A DNA stretch of 64,000 bases, taken from positions 1-64,000 of the forward strand of contig NZ_JASJDK010000018.1 in the NCBI RefSeq assembly GCF_030065675.1, given 5' to 3'. The notes under the pieces were generated by a model. That model ran no database searches. It saw only the letters and a program-made list of their open reading frames with translations, and was not told the DNA's origin. This document shows, one piece after another, positions 19,329 to 28,508 of the stretch (position 1 is the first letter of the stretch; every line of letters begins with the position of its first letter). This DNA is from Mastigocoleus sp. MO_188.B34 (GTDB lineage Bacteria > Cyanobacteriota > Cyanobacteriia > Cyanobacteriales > Nostocaceae). Position numbers and translations under genes: made by a program.

Positions 19329-19356
19329 GTAGAGATGTTAAGAACAACATCTCTAC
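19329..19356. repeat. Inverted repeat, GTAGAGACGT family copy
   Basis: GTAGAGATGTT (19329-19339) pairs perfectly with AACATCTCTAC (19346-19356) across a 6-nt loop. It is the same family as the palindrome at 21-48, with a compensated change (ACGT to ATGT) in both arms, which argues that base pairing is preserved. Confidence 0.8.
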
Positions 19357-19448
19357 AGCCTTAAAATGTCTATTAGTAGTTAATCAACTACCCTATCGAG
19401 TGCATAGCAGATGAATTTCCAACAATTACAATAATTACAATTACAAAC

Positions 19449-19515
19449 AGGTGAAACCTTCGCTCGCTAGTCCTCAGAATCTACATGAAACAGATTGAGG
19501 AAGTGGGTTTCACCT
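19449..19515. other. Two-stem structured intergenic element
   Basis: AGGTGAAACC (19449-19458) pairs over 10 bp with GGTTTCACCT (19506-19515). Inside lies a second stem, CCTCA...ATCT against AGATTGAGG, closing a short loop. The roughly 67-nt element could fold as RNA on either strand. It may be a dispersed repeat, a small RNA or a bidirectional terminator of the flanking genes; no T-run follows directly. Confidence 0.5.
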
Positions 19516-19653
19516 ATTTGATAAAAACAAGGTTTGCTAATTCCTGATGTCGTAATTACTTAGCATAGATTGTTTGCACCTCATTACTGGGAAATATCTC
19601 CAACTATTGTTGGGAATGCTGCAGATTATTGTTTTGAGATAGCAATTTGTTTT

Positions 19654-19941
19654 TTAGATATTAGTCGAAAGGCTTAAAGCCTGAATTAGCTCTATCTCTT
19701 TAGAAAAATTGAGCTTATCTAAGGATTCTGTAAAAAACACAAAACCTTTGTAAGCTGTTGCATATTTGTAGATTTTTGTGAACAAACCTTCCGCAGTCAT
19801 GATTACCAGCGGAGCCTCACTCTTAGAGAGAATGGTGATAAAATCTTCACACTTTACATGAACACCTGTTCCTCGGTCAGTGAATATTTGTCCGCCAAAT
19901 GCGGTGGGTTGAGCATTATTGCCATCACCGTCAAGCTTCAT
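19654..19941 (-). CDS. Conserved-looking small hypothetical protein
   Basis: This 95-residue soluble protein has no signal peptide, membrane segment or recognised catalytic motif. It contains a mixed alpha/beta pattern with LVIMTAEGLFTKIYKYATAY in the centre, which reads as a genuine folded domain rather than noise. It appears to stand alone on the minus strand, 190 bp downstream of the aroH stop and in the same direction. I do not recognise the family well enough to name it. Codon use resembles its neighbours. Confidence 0.6.
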   Translation of the reverse strand: MKLDGDGNNAQPTAFGGQIFTDRGTGVHVKCEDFITILSKSEAPLVIMTAEGLFTKIYKYATAYKGFVFFTESLDKLNFSKEIELIQALSLSTNI

Positions 19942-20132
19942 ATTTTCTTAAGTATTTTCACATAGAACATAAGCTCATTCTACAATTGGGGTTATGTAGT
20001 TGAATGTTATGTCCGTAACCGCTATCTTCAGACTTGGTTAAATTTTCCCCAACTGCAGTGTTTATAAAAAATTTATATTAGATTTCCTTCGCAGAAAATT
20101 TCTACGTTGAAAAAAAATTATTCTTAGATTAA

Positions 20133-20513
20133 TTAATTAACAACAGCTTTGCTCCAGTCAGGACGCAAATTAGCAGCATCACGCAAGTAAATATGTTGAA
20201 CGCTTGAAGGGTCGGACAAGTAAGCATGAACTAAAAGTCGAATACAATATTTCAAACTTTGGGGTACATACATTTGTTGAACATCCAGCATGGGAACACA
20301 ATCCCAGTGGGGACGAGAACGGGCGATCGCTGCGGGAAAAGCTGCATCCAAATCGCGTGTTACCGAGAAAGTAACGCTAACCATGTCAGCTGGATGCAAA
20401 TGATTACGTTTTTCTAACTCATCTAGTAATTCTGTTATTGATTCTCGCATGGCTTCAACTGTGTTTTCAGAAACAGTTGTTGCACCACGAATCGCCTGTA
20501 TTCGCCACTCCAC
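20133..20513 (-). CDS. aroH: Monofunctional chorismate mutase, AroH type
   Basis: This 126-residue protein matches the compact trimeric AroH family: an N-terminal WRIQAIRGATTVSENT with the active-site Arg7, a central VSVTFSVTRDLDAAFPA and a C-terminal IYLRDAANLRPD. It rearranges chorismate to prephenate on the way to phenylalanine and tyrosine. The length is typical. The gene sits downstream of sppA on the same strand, separated by 270 bp of repeat-rich DNA, so it may have its own promoter. Confidence 0.94.
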   Translation of the reverse strand: MEWRIQAIRGATTVSENTVEAMRESITELLDELEKRNHLHPADMVSVTFSVTRDLDAAFPAAIARSRPHWDCVPMLDVQQMYVPQSLKYCIRLLVHAYLSDPSSVQHIYLRDAANLRPDWSKAVVN

Positions 20514-20559
20514 AAAAAAAAATCCTCCAATTAATTTGCTTTTAGCTGTCAGTTAATGC

Positions 20560-20780
20560 GCAATACTTACAGTACGCTTACGCTAGACCGCGAACGCTTT
20601 GCTAACAGTTTATGGCTAAAGCCATACCCTTACGGGCTACAGGTATTAGTTTATGGTCCACGCCACGCCTTTACAGGCTAAAGTTGTTAGGTATCAGTTA
20701 CATGTTTGTTTTTAACTGTTCACTGTATGGCTAAGACTACGCCCCGCTAACACTGTTAACTGTTAACTGATAACTGTTCG
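20560..20780. repeat. Repeat-rich intergenic segment
   Basis: The segment contains several short dispersed-repeat fragments: TACGCTTACGCTAGACC, pairs of TTATGGCTAAAGCCAT palindromes and runs of AACTGTTAACTGTTAACTG. The same word families recur at 61615-61705 and 55525-55565. It holds no gene and looks like accumulated extragenic repeats. Confidence 0.65.
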
Positions 20781-20783
20781 TCA

Positions 20784-21605
20784 TCAAGGTCTGTATAACC
20801 ACAGTGGAAGACCGTTGGTAGAAATTTCAAAATCCAACCAATCTATTCCAGTTCCAATTTTACTCTTTGCTTGACGATTTCCCGGTAAAATACGACTCAA
20901 AAGGGGCTTACGTTCCTCAAAAGTATAAACAGGTGTTTTTTCCGGATCTAGACCTACTAATTCTGCAGCCCAACGACGAGCATCTTCTTCTGCTCCAAGT
21001 TTATCTACAATACCCAGTTCCAAAGCCTGCTGTCCAGTAAAAATCCGCCCATCAGCAAAAGTTTTAACTGTTTCTGGTTCTAAATTACGTCCTTCAGCAA
21101 CCGTTTGCACAAATTGTTGATAACTGGTGTCTATGAGTTCCTGCAAAATACCTTGTTCTGGTTCGGTCAGTTCTCGATCAAATGCCAAGATATCTTTGTA
21201 AGGACCAGATTTAATAACTTTGAAAGAAACGCCAACTTTATCCAGCAATCTTTCTAGGTTATTCCCACGTAAAATTACACCTATACTGCCTGTAATTGTT
21301 CCTGGATTTGCCATGATGTATTCTGCACCCATACCAATGTAAACACCGCCAGATGCAGAAATGTTGCCAAAAGAAGCAACTATTTTCAATTTATCGCGCA
21401 AACGCTTTAGAGCACTATAAATTTCTTGAGAATCTCCTACGGTACCTCCAGGGGAGTCGATCCGTAGTAACAAAGCCGGAAACTTTTTTTCTTCCACTGT
21501 TTTGAGTGCTTCTAACACTCTCTTGCGGGTAGCTCCGGCGATCGCACCGTTAATTTCAATTCTGGCAATTTGTTTGCGAAACCTAGGCTTAAAAGGCCAA
21601 ATCAT
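20784..21605 (-). CDS. sppA: Signal peptide peptidase SppA, short (36K) type
   Basis: This 273-residue S49-family protease has the catalytic Ser85 in NISASGGVYIG and the catalytic Lys137 in KSGPYKDIL; the 52-residue spacing equals that of the single-domain bacterial enzymes. RIDSPGGTVGDS precedes the active site and FADGRIFTGQQALELGIVD follows it. The family cleaves leftover signal peptides in the membrane. There is no clear N-terminal transmembrane helix, unlike many SppA proteins, so it may be peripheral. It lies upstream of aroH on the same strand. Confidence 0.95.
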   Translation of the reverse strand: MIWPFKPRFRKQIARIEINGAIAGATRKRVLEALKTVEEKKFPALLLRIDSPGGTVGDSQEIYSALKRLRDKLKIVASFGNISASGGVYIGMGAEYIMANPGTITGSIGVILRGNNLERLLDKVGVSFKVIKSGPYKDILAFDRELTEPEQGILQELIDTSYQQFVQTVAEGRNLEPETVKTFADGRIFTGQQALELGIVDKLGAEEDARRWAAELVGLDPEKTPVYTFEERKPLLSRILPGNRQAKSKIGTGIDWLDFEISTNGLPLWLYRP

Positions 21606-22267
21606 GAGTAGTCAAAAAAAAACACTATAAACTGAATGTTAAGCTTCAAATGGCAGTAAGCTTCAAATGAAAATATAATCAAGCATCGGGAAGGAAGAAG
21701 TCTGCAAATTTTTGCCGTACGGTGATGTTGTCACTTTATATTATTTGTATTTACTTACTTAAAGACTTCTTGGTTTTTTATGAATGAAATTATAGCTTAT
21801 CTTGTAGTGAGTTATTTAGTTTTACTGTTAATTGATTTTCATTAACCCTTAAAACAGCATAATTTTATAGCTTTTGATTATAGCTTTTGATTACAGCTTT
21901 TAACTATTTATGCTGTGATTTACTGACACATCTTTCCGACGTATCGTTATCTACAGACAAGATAATATCTTCATTTCCCTAGTCAAGTTTAATTCCACTT
22001 GCATCTATGACAAACAATCAATAGCACATTGTCGATGAAAATTTGTAGTTGAAAGTTGCTTTTTGAATTATTTACTTAAGTGTTTAAGTAATTAAAACTT
22101 CAGTAATTAAAACTTCAAATTCCAATTGCAAAATTTCTAGGCTTTGATTGACAAGTATTTTTGACATCCTGGAAACATTTGAAATTTAAATATATTACTC
22201 CTTTGCTAGTCAACTATAGGGTCATGATTGGTAAATGACTCTTAATTAAGATGCTTTTTGCAAATCT
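21606..22267. other. Intergenic region, AT-rich
   Basis: This 662-bp gap contains short direct repeats such as TATAGCTTTTGATTA near 21865-21905 and TAATTAAAACTTC near 22090-22115. No coding potential, tRNA or convincing terminator was seen. It must contain the sppA promoter. Confidence 0.5.
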
Positions 22268-22564
22268 TTAAGAGTTCAGACGTAAAATTTGACATCGGTA
22301 AAAAGCATAGGCATCAAATAGGACTCCCACAAAACAACAGGTCAAACAGATAACCAACACCCCTTGTAATGGTGTTCCGTTACCAAAAACCATGAGAAAT
22401 TGTGAGATATCTTGGGAAATTACTTGTGTTAGCTCTTGTAGACCAGGGAAATAACTGACTAAAATAATTACAGCCCAGAGGCTACCAACAAATAACATTG
22501 GCACAACAAAGCTGAAAATCATAGACAGTAGCAGCGAACGGATAAAGTTAGCAAGAATGTTCAT
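22268..22564 (-). CDS. Small two-helix membrane protein, unknown function
   Basis: From the internal ATG at 22564 the product is 98 residues with two hydrophobic segments (about residues 11-36 and 62-86). The 16 codons further upstream to 22612 are possible but look less natural, and the MNILANFIRSLLLSM start is preferred. No motif is recognised. It stands alone between two large intergenic regions. Function unknown. Confidence 0.6.
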   Translation of the reverse strand: MNILANFIRSLLLSMIFSFVVPMLFVGSLWAVIILVSYFPGLQELTQVISQDISQFLMVFGNGTPLQGVLVICLTCCFVGVLFDAYAFYRCQILRLNS

Positions 22565-23094
22565 CACTATACAGGCTCCGTGAAGTTCCAAAAATAAGAC
22601 CTGCTTTTTCAATATCTACAATAAGGTAGATTGACCTTCATGGGGCGTTTTTTCAAAAATCTTAAGTTTTCATTAAAAAACAACAAAGTTCACATTTCAT
22701 TTAAATCGCCAATATACAGGGCTATCTTTTAGATGTAAACCTTTACTTACAAGCTTCTGCAGGGTTTATGAGAGAATGGAGTAAGATTGTGCATCCCAAG
22801 CTGACTTTCTGAGAGAAAGTTTAAACTTAGTAACTTTTACCAGTTAAAGACTAAGAGAAGTTACAAAATTTCGGAATAGGGATTCGGTTAAATTGTCTTC
22901 CTGTTTACAAAGCAAAAATTTGGGAAATTGTTCGGATGAAGATAACCACACTCATTGTGATGTAGCTGAACAGTCCCAGAATACTGGAAAATCGTCACAA
23001 ATACTTAAGTAGAAATAATCTATTAACTCAATCTATAAACTCATAACTCATATTTCGCTATGATTACGGCAGTTACTGAGTTAGCTTGTGAACG
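22565..23094. other. Intergenic region between divergent membrane-protein genes
   Basis: This 530-bp gap holds no supported gene. A short hairpin-like TTTCTGAGAGAAAG lies near 22806-22819. Promoters of both neighbours should lie here but I cannot place them. Confidence 0.45.
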
Positions 23095-23892
23095 TTGAGC
23101 CAGATAAAAACCAAATCCAGTTTAGGAATGTGGAGTCAGCGACTGCTGTCATCAATTTTTTTGGGCGGACAAGTATTTGTTCATCTTTTGAAGGGCAAAA
23201 TACATCGACGTAACACTTTAGAACAAATGGCTGCGGTGGGACCAGATTCCCTATTCATAGCTTTGTTGACCGCTGTATTTGTCGGTGCTGTGTTTACCGT
23301 TCAAGTCGCACGGGAGTTTATCGCTTTTGGTGCAGGGAACATCGTCGGTGGAGTTTTATCAGTCGCATTGACGCGGGAACTTTCCCCTGTACTCACAGCA
23401 GTGATATTAGCCGGAAGAGTTGGTTCAGCATTTGCGGCGGAAATTGGCACTATGCGGGTAACCGAACAAATAGATGCTTTACTAATTCTCAAAACCGATC
23501 CGGTGGATTATCTGGTAATTCCCCGAGTTCTTGCTTGTTGCTTAATGTTACCTATTTTGACCCTGTTATCTTTAGTGACAGGAATGACTGGGGGATTGAT
23601 TATAGCGACCAATCTTTATAATCTATCAGACACTTCATTTTTAGATTCAGCACGTAATTTTCTTAGTTTTTGGGACATTATCAGCGCCATGGTGAAGGCA
23701 TTTTGTTTTGGTACTTTTATTGCCGTTATTGGTTGTAATTGGGGCTTGACAACTACTGGTGGAGCGAAAGGTGTGGGAGAATCTACCACAACTGCAGTTG
23801 TAACTTCTTTGTTAGTGATTTTTATTAGTAACTTCTTCCTTACTTGGGTCATGTTCCAAGGTGCTGGAAGTGCTTTATTACAAGGATTTTAG
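23095..23892 (+). CDS. mlaE: MlaE/YrbE-family ABC lipid-transport permease
   Basis: This 265-residue permease of the MlaE (DUF140) family has several transmembrane segments and the conserved LTRELSPVLTAVILAGRVGSAFAAEIGTM core and MRVTEQIDAL loop. It belongs to Mla/TGD1-type systems that move phospholipids between membranes, with an ATPase and an MCE protein as partners, neither adjacent here. A stop lies two codons upstream (23089-23091), so the TTG at 23095 is the earliest start; the ATG at residue 12 is an alternative. The following DUF3119, DUF3086 and plsY genes run in the same direction and suggest a membrane-lipid neighbourhood. Confidence 0.9.
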   Translation: MSQIKTKSSLGMWSQRLLSSIFLGGQVFVHLLKGKIHRRNTLEQMAAVGPDSLFIALLTAVFVGAVFTVQVAREFIAFGAGNIVGGVLSVALTRELSPVLTAVILAGRVGSAFAAEIGTMRVTEQIDALLILKTDPVDYLVIPRVLACCLMLPILTLLSLVTGMTGGLIIATNLYNLSDTSFLDSARNFLSFWDIISAMVKAFCFGTFIAVIGCNWGLTTTGGAKGVGESTTTAVVTSLLVIFISNFFLTWVMFQGAGSALLQGF

Positions 23893-24441
23893 TTTTACGA
23901 CTGTATATGGCTTATCAGGCTATGTCATAGTATTTTCTTTGAAGGAAATAGTGATAAGGAAATGAGCTTATTACCCTTCACTGCCAATGAAGGAAAAAAT
24001 GTTCGGTAAATCAGACTTGTCCATTTACTGGAATCAATGTACTGGAACCATGGATATTTACCTTTGGTGAAAATCTTCATCAAGCAAGAAAATAGGAAAC
24101 AAAAATTTTCTGATTTCTAAAAAATTGTCCCAAATTTTCCTGATTTCTGTTCCAAATTTCCTAAATTTTTATGGCTAATCCAATATTACCTACGTGAATT
24201 ATTTATGAGAAATGATTTTTTGGGAAAAGTAAAACTCCGGGGAAAGAAACAATTGCCTAGCAAATAAATTATTTCTTTCCAATCAAGAGGATTATCTACA
24301 AAAACTTTTTCTTTTCTTCCCACACTCTCCTTTGTCATTCAATTAGGTAAATTTCTACTCGGATAGGAAGAGTATTTGGGAAGCTTGCTCTTAAATTTTA
24401 AAATAAGAGAAATGTTACTTTAAGATTCAGGGTGGAAAACT
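23893..24441. other. Intergenic region, no gene supported
   Basis: This 549-bp AT-rich gap between the MlaE-like gene and the DUF3119 gene has several near-duplicated words (for example TTTTCTGATTTCT near 24108 and 24138), but no gene or clear terminator. Confidence 0.45.
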
Positions 24442-24840
24442 GTGACCACTTCACCAAGTACAAATGCGCTGTCAACTGTCGAATTAAATCCTAATTATAG
24501 GATTCCTCTAGTATTAGTATTAATTGGTGCTCTACTAGTGATAGTACAACCCTTATTAGCAGGAATAATTGCACTTTTTGGTGTATTTTTGATGTTTCAA
24601 GCAGTTACTCTGCGTTTGCGATTTACTGCTACAGATTTAGATATTTACAGAGGAGAAAAATTAATCCGCCGTTTTCCATACAGTGAATGGCAACACTGGG
24701 AAATTTTTTGGTCACAAATTCCAATACTATTTTATTTCAAAGAAACCAAAAGTATTCACTTTTTACCAATTATATTTGACCCCAAAACTCTTAAAACCTG
24801 TTTGGAGCAGCACTACCCAAGAAATAAGAATTTGGGATAG
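24442..24840 (+). CDS. DUF3119 family membrane protein
   Basis: This 132-residue protein starts at a GTG and has two adjacent hydrophobic segments (about residues 21-55) followed by a soluble PH-like region with IYRGEKLIRRFPYSEWQHWEIFW. This is the layout of the cyanobacterial and plastid DUF3119 family. Function unknown. It precedes the DUF3086 gene by 245 bp on the same strand. Confidence 0.8.
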   Translation: MTTSPSTNALSTVELNPNYRIPLVLVLIGALLVIVQPLLAGIIALFGVFLMFQAVTLRLRFTATDLDIYRGEKLIRRFPYSEWQHWEIFWSQIPILFYFKETKSIHFLPIIFDPKTLKTCLEQHYPRNKNLG

Positions 24841-25085
24841 TCTCCATGGCTGCATTGTCTGTCAATTTTTGTGAAAATAACTAAAATTTACTCAAATAGG
24901 GAAAAAGAATTGGATGAGCATTAGTAAATGCTGTTCTTTTTCTCTTTACATATAAACTGCTAGCAATTATAAACTGTAATTCATAGCATCAATAGTGACT
25001 GGGTTATTTATCAGACTATGTTACAAACAACAAATTACAGAGAAAGGAAAATTAATTATTAGAGGATGTAAAATTTATTATTTCT

Positions 25086-26354
25086 ATGAATCAAGAAGAA
25101 TTTGAAAATCAAAAATCAATTGAAGAAAGTTCAGAGGGACTTGAAGAGGAACCACAAGCAGAGTCAGTAAATCCTCAAGAAGATTCTATACCAAAAGCAA
25201 ATACTGAGAATCTAATATCAAGCAATGCCCCAGAAGTAGCAGAAAACTCTTTTGCACTCAACGTCAAACCGCAAACTGTAAAATCCCAAGATGATACTTC
25301 GGTTTTGGAATCTGGGGATAAATCTCAAAAACTTGTCAATAATATTTCATTTATGTCTGTAGATTCAGAATCAACTAAAGTAAGCGAATTACAACGCCAA
25401 GAAAAAGCACTGCGGACGGAAATAGCAAATCTTCAAGCTACTCAACAAATACTTTCCCAACAGGTGCAGGAAACCCAAACCAAAATGGGACGAGTAGTAC
25501 AGGAAGCCCTGGAAGAGCTGGAAAAACGCAAGCAAACTTTGCAAATTGCTGTAGAGAAATTAGAAAAACGTCAAGAACGCATTCATAAGGAAATGCGCAG
25601 TACATTTGCTGGTGCTTCCCAGGATTTAGCTATTCGAGTCCAAGGTTTCAAAGATTACTTAACCGGTAGTTTACAGGACTTGGCTGCGGCTGCTGAACAG
25701 TTAGAATTATCCCCTATTCGCGAACCAAAAGAAAAACCACAAGTTATTCAAAGTCGTCCCCGTGAGATAGAAGAACCTGAATCGGATACACCACAATTTA
25801 CCCAACAGCGTTTTCAGGATACGACAAAAAAAATTCGTGGGTTCATCGATCAATACCGCACAAAACCAGATTACTACGGTCCGCCATGGCAATTACGTCG
25901 TACTTTTGAACCAGTTCACGCCGAACGCGCATCTAAATGGTTCTTCGAACAAGGTGGAAGGGGTGCATTACGTACCCTGGGTAGCAGATTACAAAATACT
26001 TTGGTGACCTCGGCGATTATTTCCATACTTTATCGGCTATATGGCGATCGCGTCCGTACTTTAATACTGGCTGATAGTCCAGAACGCTTGGGTGAATGGC
26101 GACGCGGTTTACAAGATTGTTTGGGGGTTGGTCGTCCTGACTTTGGTCCAGACCGAGGGGTTGCATTATTTGAAACCCCAGAAGCAGTTGCTCAAAAAGC
26201 AGAGCGTTTAGTCAAAGCTAGATTACTACCATTAATTGTCATTGATGATTCGGAGGAAGAAATCAGTCTTGGGTTGTTGGAATTTCCGTTGTGGTTAGCT
26301 TTTGCTCCTGACCCAAAAATGATGAGAAACTCCTACTATGACGATGATTTTTAA
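25086..26354 (+). CDS. DUF3086 family protein with N-terminal coiled coil
   Basis: This 422-residue protein has an acidic, low-complexity N-terminus (about 1-95), a long coiled coil (about 97-165, with EIANLQATQQILSQQVQ) and a C-terminal globular region from about 245 containing RTFEPVHAERASKWFFEQGGRGA, typical of the cyanobacterial DUF3086 family. No catalytic motif is evident. In this window it lies between DUF3119 and plsY, which hints at an envelope or lipid role, but that is inference. Confidence 0.82.
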   Translation: MNQEEFENQKSIEESSEGLEEEPQAESVNPQEDSIPKANTENLISSNAPEVAENSFALNVKPQTVKSQDDTSVLESGDKSQKLVNNISFMSVDSESTKVSELQRQEKALRTEIANLQATQQILSQQVQETQTKMGRVVQEALEELEKRKQTLQIAVEKLEKRQERIHKEMRSTFAGASQDLAIRVQGFKDYLTGSLQDLAAAAEQLELSPIREPKEKPQVIQSRPREIEEPESDTPQFTQQRFQDTTKKIRGFIDQYRTKPDYYGPPWQLRRTFEPVHAERASKWFFEQGGRGALRTLGSRLQNTLVTSAIISILYRLYGDRVRTLILADSPERLGEWRRGLQDCLGVGRPDFGPDRGVALFETPEAVAQKAERLVKARLLPLIVIDDSEEEISLGLLEFPLWLAFAPDPKMMRNSYYDDDF

Positions 26355-26510
26355 GCAGTAATGGAGATTAGAAACTGGATTTTCCCACTTTCTAGCTCCC
26401 AATTTCTGGCTACTAATTTCTAGTTCTCAATTTCTCACTCTCAATTCTCAATTCCTAAATACCAATTCCTAATTTTTCATTTCCTGTTTTTGACTCAAAA
26501 TTATTTAGTT

Positions 26511-27203
26511 ATGAATATTTGGTTAACTTTATGCTTCTGTGTATTAGTCGTAGCTTACTTATTAGGCTCGATTCCCACTGGCTACCTTACGGCTAAATTA
26601 TTAAAAGGAATTGATATTCGAGAATTTGGTTCTGGTTCTACCGGTGCGACTAATGTCTTAAGAACTTTAGGTAAGGGACCAGGAGCATCCGTACTATTTA
26701 TTGATAGTCTTAAAGGGGTAGTGGCTATTCTTATTGCTCACGAGTTATTTAATTTTGCTACTGCTCAAGATTTACTTCCAGAGACGATTAATGTAGATAT
26801 TTGGCTGTCCTCAATGATTGCTTTAACTGCATTTTTTGCCATTTTAGGACACAGTAAATCAATATTTTTAGGTTTTAGTGGTGGTAAATCTGTTGCGACC
26901 AGTATTGGTATTTTATTCGCCATGAATTGGCAAGTTGCTTTAATTTGTGTTGGTGTATTTGGAATTGCGATCGCAATTTCTCGGTTTGTTTCTTTAAGTT
27001 CAATTTCTGGTGCTTTAGCTGCTCCTGTATCGATGGTAATTTTGAACCAACCTTTGCCTTATATTATTTTCGGTGTAATCGGTAGTTTATACGTCGTTTG
27101 GCGACATAAAAGTAATATTGGACGCTTAATTGCTGGAACTGAATCAAAATTAGGACAAAAGGTTGATGTGGATGTAGAACAAACTGTAAATCCAGCTAGT
27201 TAG
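26511..27203 (+). CDS. plsY: Glycerol-3-phosphate acyltransferase PlsY
   Basis: From the ATG at 26511 the product is 230 residues. It has the three PlsY motifs: GSIPTGYL, the SGSTGATNVLRTLGKGPG loop and GHSKSIFLGFSGGKSVATS. Multiple transmembrane segments place it in the cytoplasmic membrane. It acylates glycerol-3-phosphate with acyl-phosphate, the first step of phosphatidic acid synthesis. A TTG at 26490 could add seven residues but the ATG is preferred. Confidence 0.95.
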   Translation: MNIWLTLCFCVLVVAYLLGSIPTGYLTAKLLKGIDIREFGSGSTGATNVLRTLGKGPGASVLFIDSLKGVVAILIAHELFNFATAQDLLPETINVDIWLSSMIALTAFFAILGHSKSIFLGFSGGKSVATSIGILFAMNWQVALICVGVFGIAIAISRFVSLSSISGALAAPVSMVILNQPLPYIIFGVIGSLYVVWRHKSNIGRLIAGTESKLGQKVDVDVEQTVNPAS

Positions 27204-27264
27204 ATTGATTTGCTGTGGTAAATATCACATGTTTATCGCAAGACATAAGGTAAGTGACAAGATA

Positions 27265-28149
27265 TTACTGACCTGCAACTAAATCAAACACAGTAATCTC
27301 AGGACGTGAACCAAAGCGAATATGCAAGCTGGTCATACCAATACCGCGATTGGTATAAACATTCATGTTACCTACCCGATTTAAACCTTCATAATATTTT
27401 TTGCTTAAAGTGGGGAGAACTGGAGGTTTAAAAAATGGTAAGCGTACTTGTCCTGCATGGGAATGTCCTGATAACTGCAAATCGAACTTACCCGTAGCAG
27501 CATTGATATCAGCAAAGTCTGGTTCGTGTACCAAAATTATTGCTGCACCTCCAGGTGGTAATTGTTTTAAAACTAAATCTAAACGTGCTGTACCCATTAG
27601 TACATCATCAATGCCAGCAATATTTAATATTGAGTTATCTCGCTTGATACTATAAACACGATTTCTCAGTTCAAGAATGTTATTTGCTCGTAATGCTTCC
27701 CTAATCCCTTGGGGATTTGCTAAATAATCGTGATTTCCCAATACTGCAACAGTTTTATCTTTGGATTTGAGAACCTTCAAGCTATTTTGAAAGTGGGGGA
27801 TAAATTTTTGCTGATATTCCGTCACAAAATCACCAGTCATAGCAATTAGGTCTGGTTTTTGCTGATTCACCAAATGGAAAATACGCCGCAAACGTCTTTC
27901 AGTCATAAATTTATCAGTGTGCAAATCGCTAACTTGCACAATCCGATAGTTATTAAATTCTGAAGCTAAATGTGGAAGTTTTAGCTGCACTCGATGAATA
28001 TCAATCCAGTTTGGCTCAATCGTTTTTGCGTATAATAAAATACAGCAAATCAATGAGAAGCATAACCCTAAAAATTGCTTAAGTGAAATTTGGAAGCTTC
28101 TGTGACCCAGTCTCATTACTCTCCAATTTAGCAATTTCCGTATTTTCAA
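27265..28149 (-). CDS. Membrane-anchored metallophosphoesterase, YkuE type
   Basis: This 294-residue protein has one N-terminal hydrophobic segment (about residues 25-42). The calcineurin-like metal site follows in order: VSDLHTDKFM, MTGDFV, GNHDY, VHEP and GHSHAGQVRLP. The pattern is that of YkuE-type phosphoesterases, some of which act on UDP-lipids. Substrate unknown. It converges with plsY with 61 bp between the stops. Confidence 0.88.
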   Translation of the reverse strand: MKIRKLLNWRVMRLGHRSFQISLKQFLGLCFSLICCILLYAKTIEPNWIDIHRVQLKLPHLASEFNNYRIVQVSDLHTDKFMTERRLRRIFHLVNQQKPDLIAMTGDFVTEYQQKFIPHFQNSLKVLKSKDKTVAVLGNHDYLANPQGIREALRANNILELRNRVYSIKRDNSILNIAGIDDVLMGTARLDLVLKQLPPGGAAIILVHEPDFADINAATGKFDLQLSGHSHAGQVRLPFFKPPVLPTLSKKYYEGLNRVGNMNVYTNRGIGMTSLHIRFGSRPEITVFDLVAGQ

Positions 28150-28508
28150 GACTAAATTCCAATAAAGGTAACACCAAATTCTAGGTACTGATCAAGGATT
28201 TGTCACTCGACATTGATTACCTTATGAGAAAAAATAATTACCTGTTTTGGAAAAAACTTGCGATCGCAACATATGGATTTGCTGCTACTATTTTTAAATC
28301 ATTAATTAACTTTGAAAATCGTTTGCACTAAAATTAATATGTCTCCACATTCCTTGTCACAGAGTTTTTGGCTGCAAATAGTTTTTGGCTAGTTTTTGGC
28401 TATAGATATTTAATGCTCAGATTAAGGACAAAGAACGAAGAGTTAACTATCCATATTAATTAATAAACCCAGATAAAATAAAAGTTTACAGGATTATAAG
28501 TCCGAGTT
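28150..28508. other. Intergenic region between divergent genes
   Basis: This 359-bp gap between the phosphoesterase and der carries a GCGATCGC site (28259-28266) and a TTTTTGGCT direct repeat near 28365-28400. No gene supported. Confidence 0.45.

Larger units (their letters stand above)
19135..19653. other. Intergenic region with two structured repeats
   Basis: This 519-bp gap lies between convergent genes. It carries a GTAGAGATGTT hairpin (19329-19356) and a larger two-stem element (19449-19515), described separately. The rest is AT-rich with no supported gene. Confidence 0.6.
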
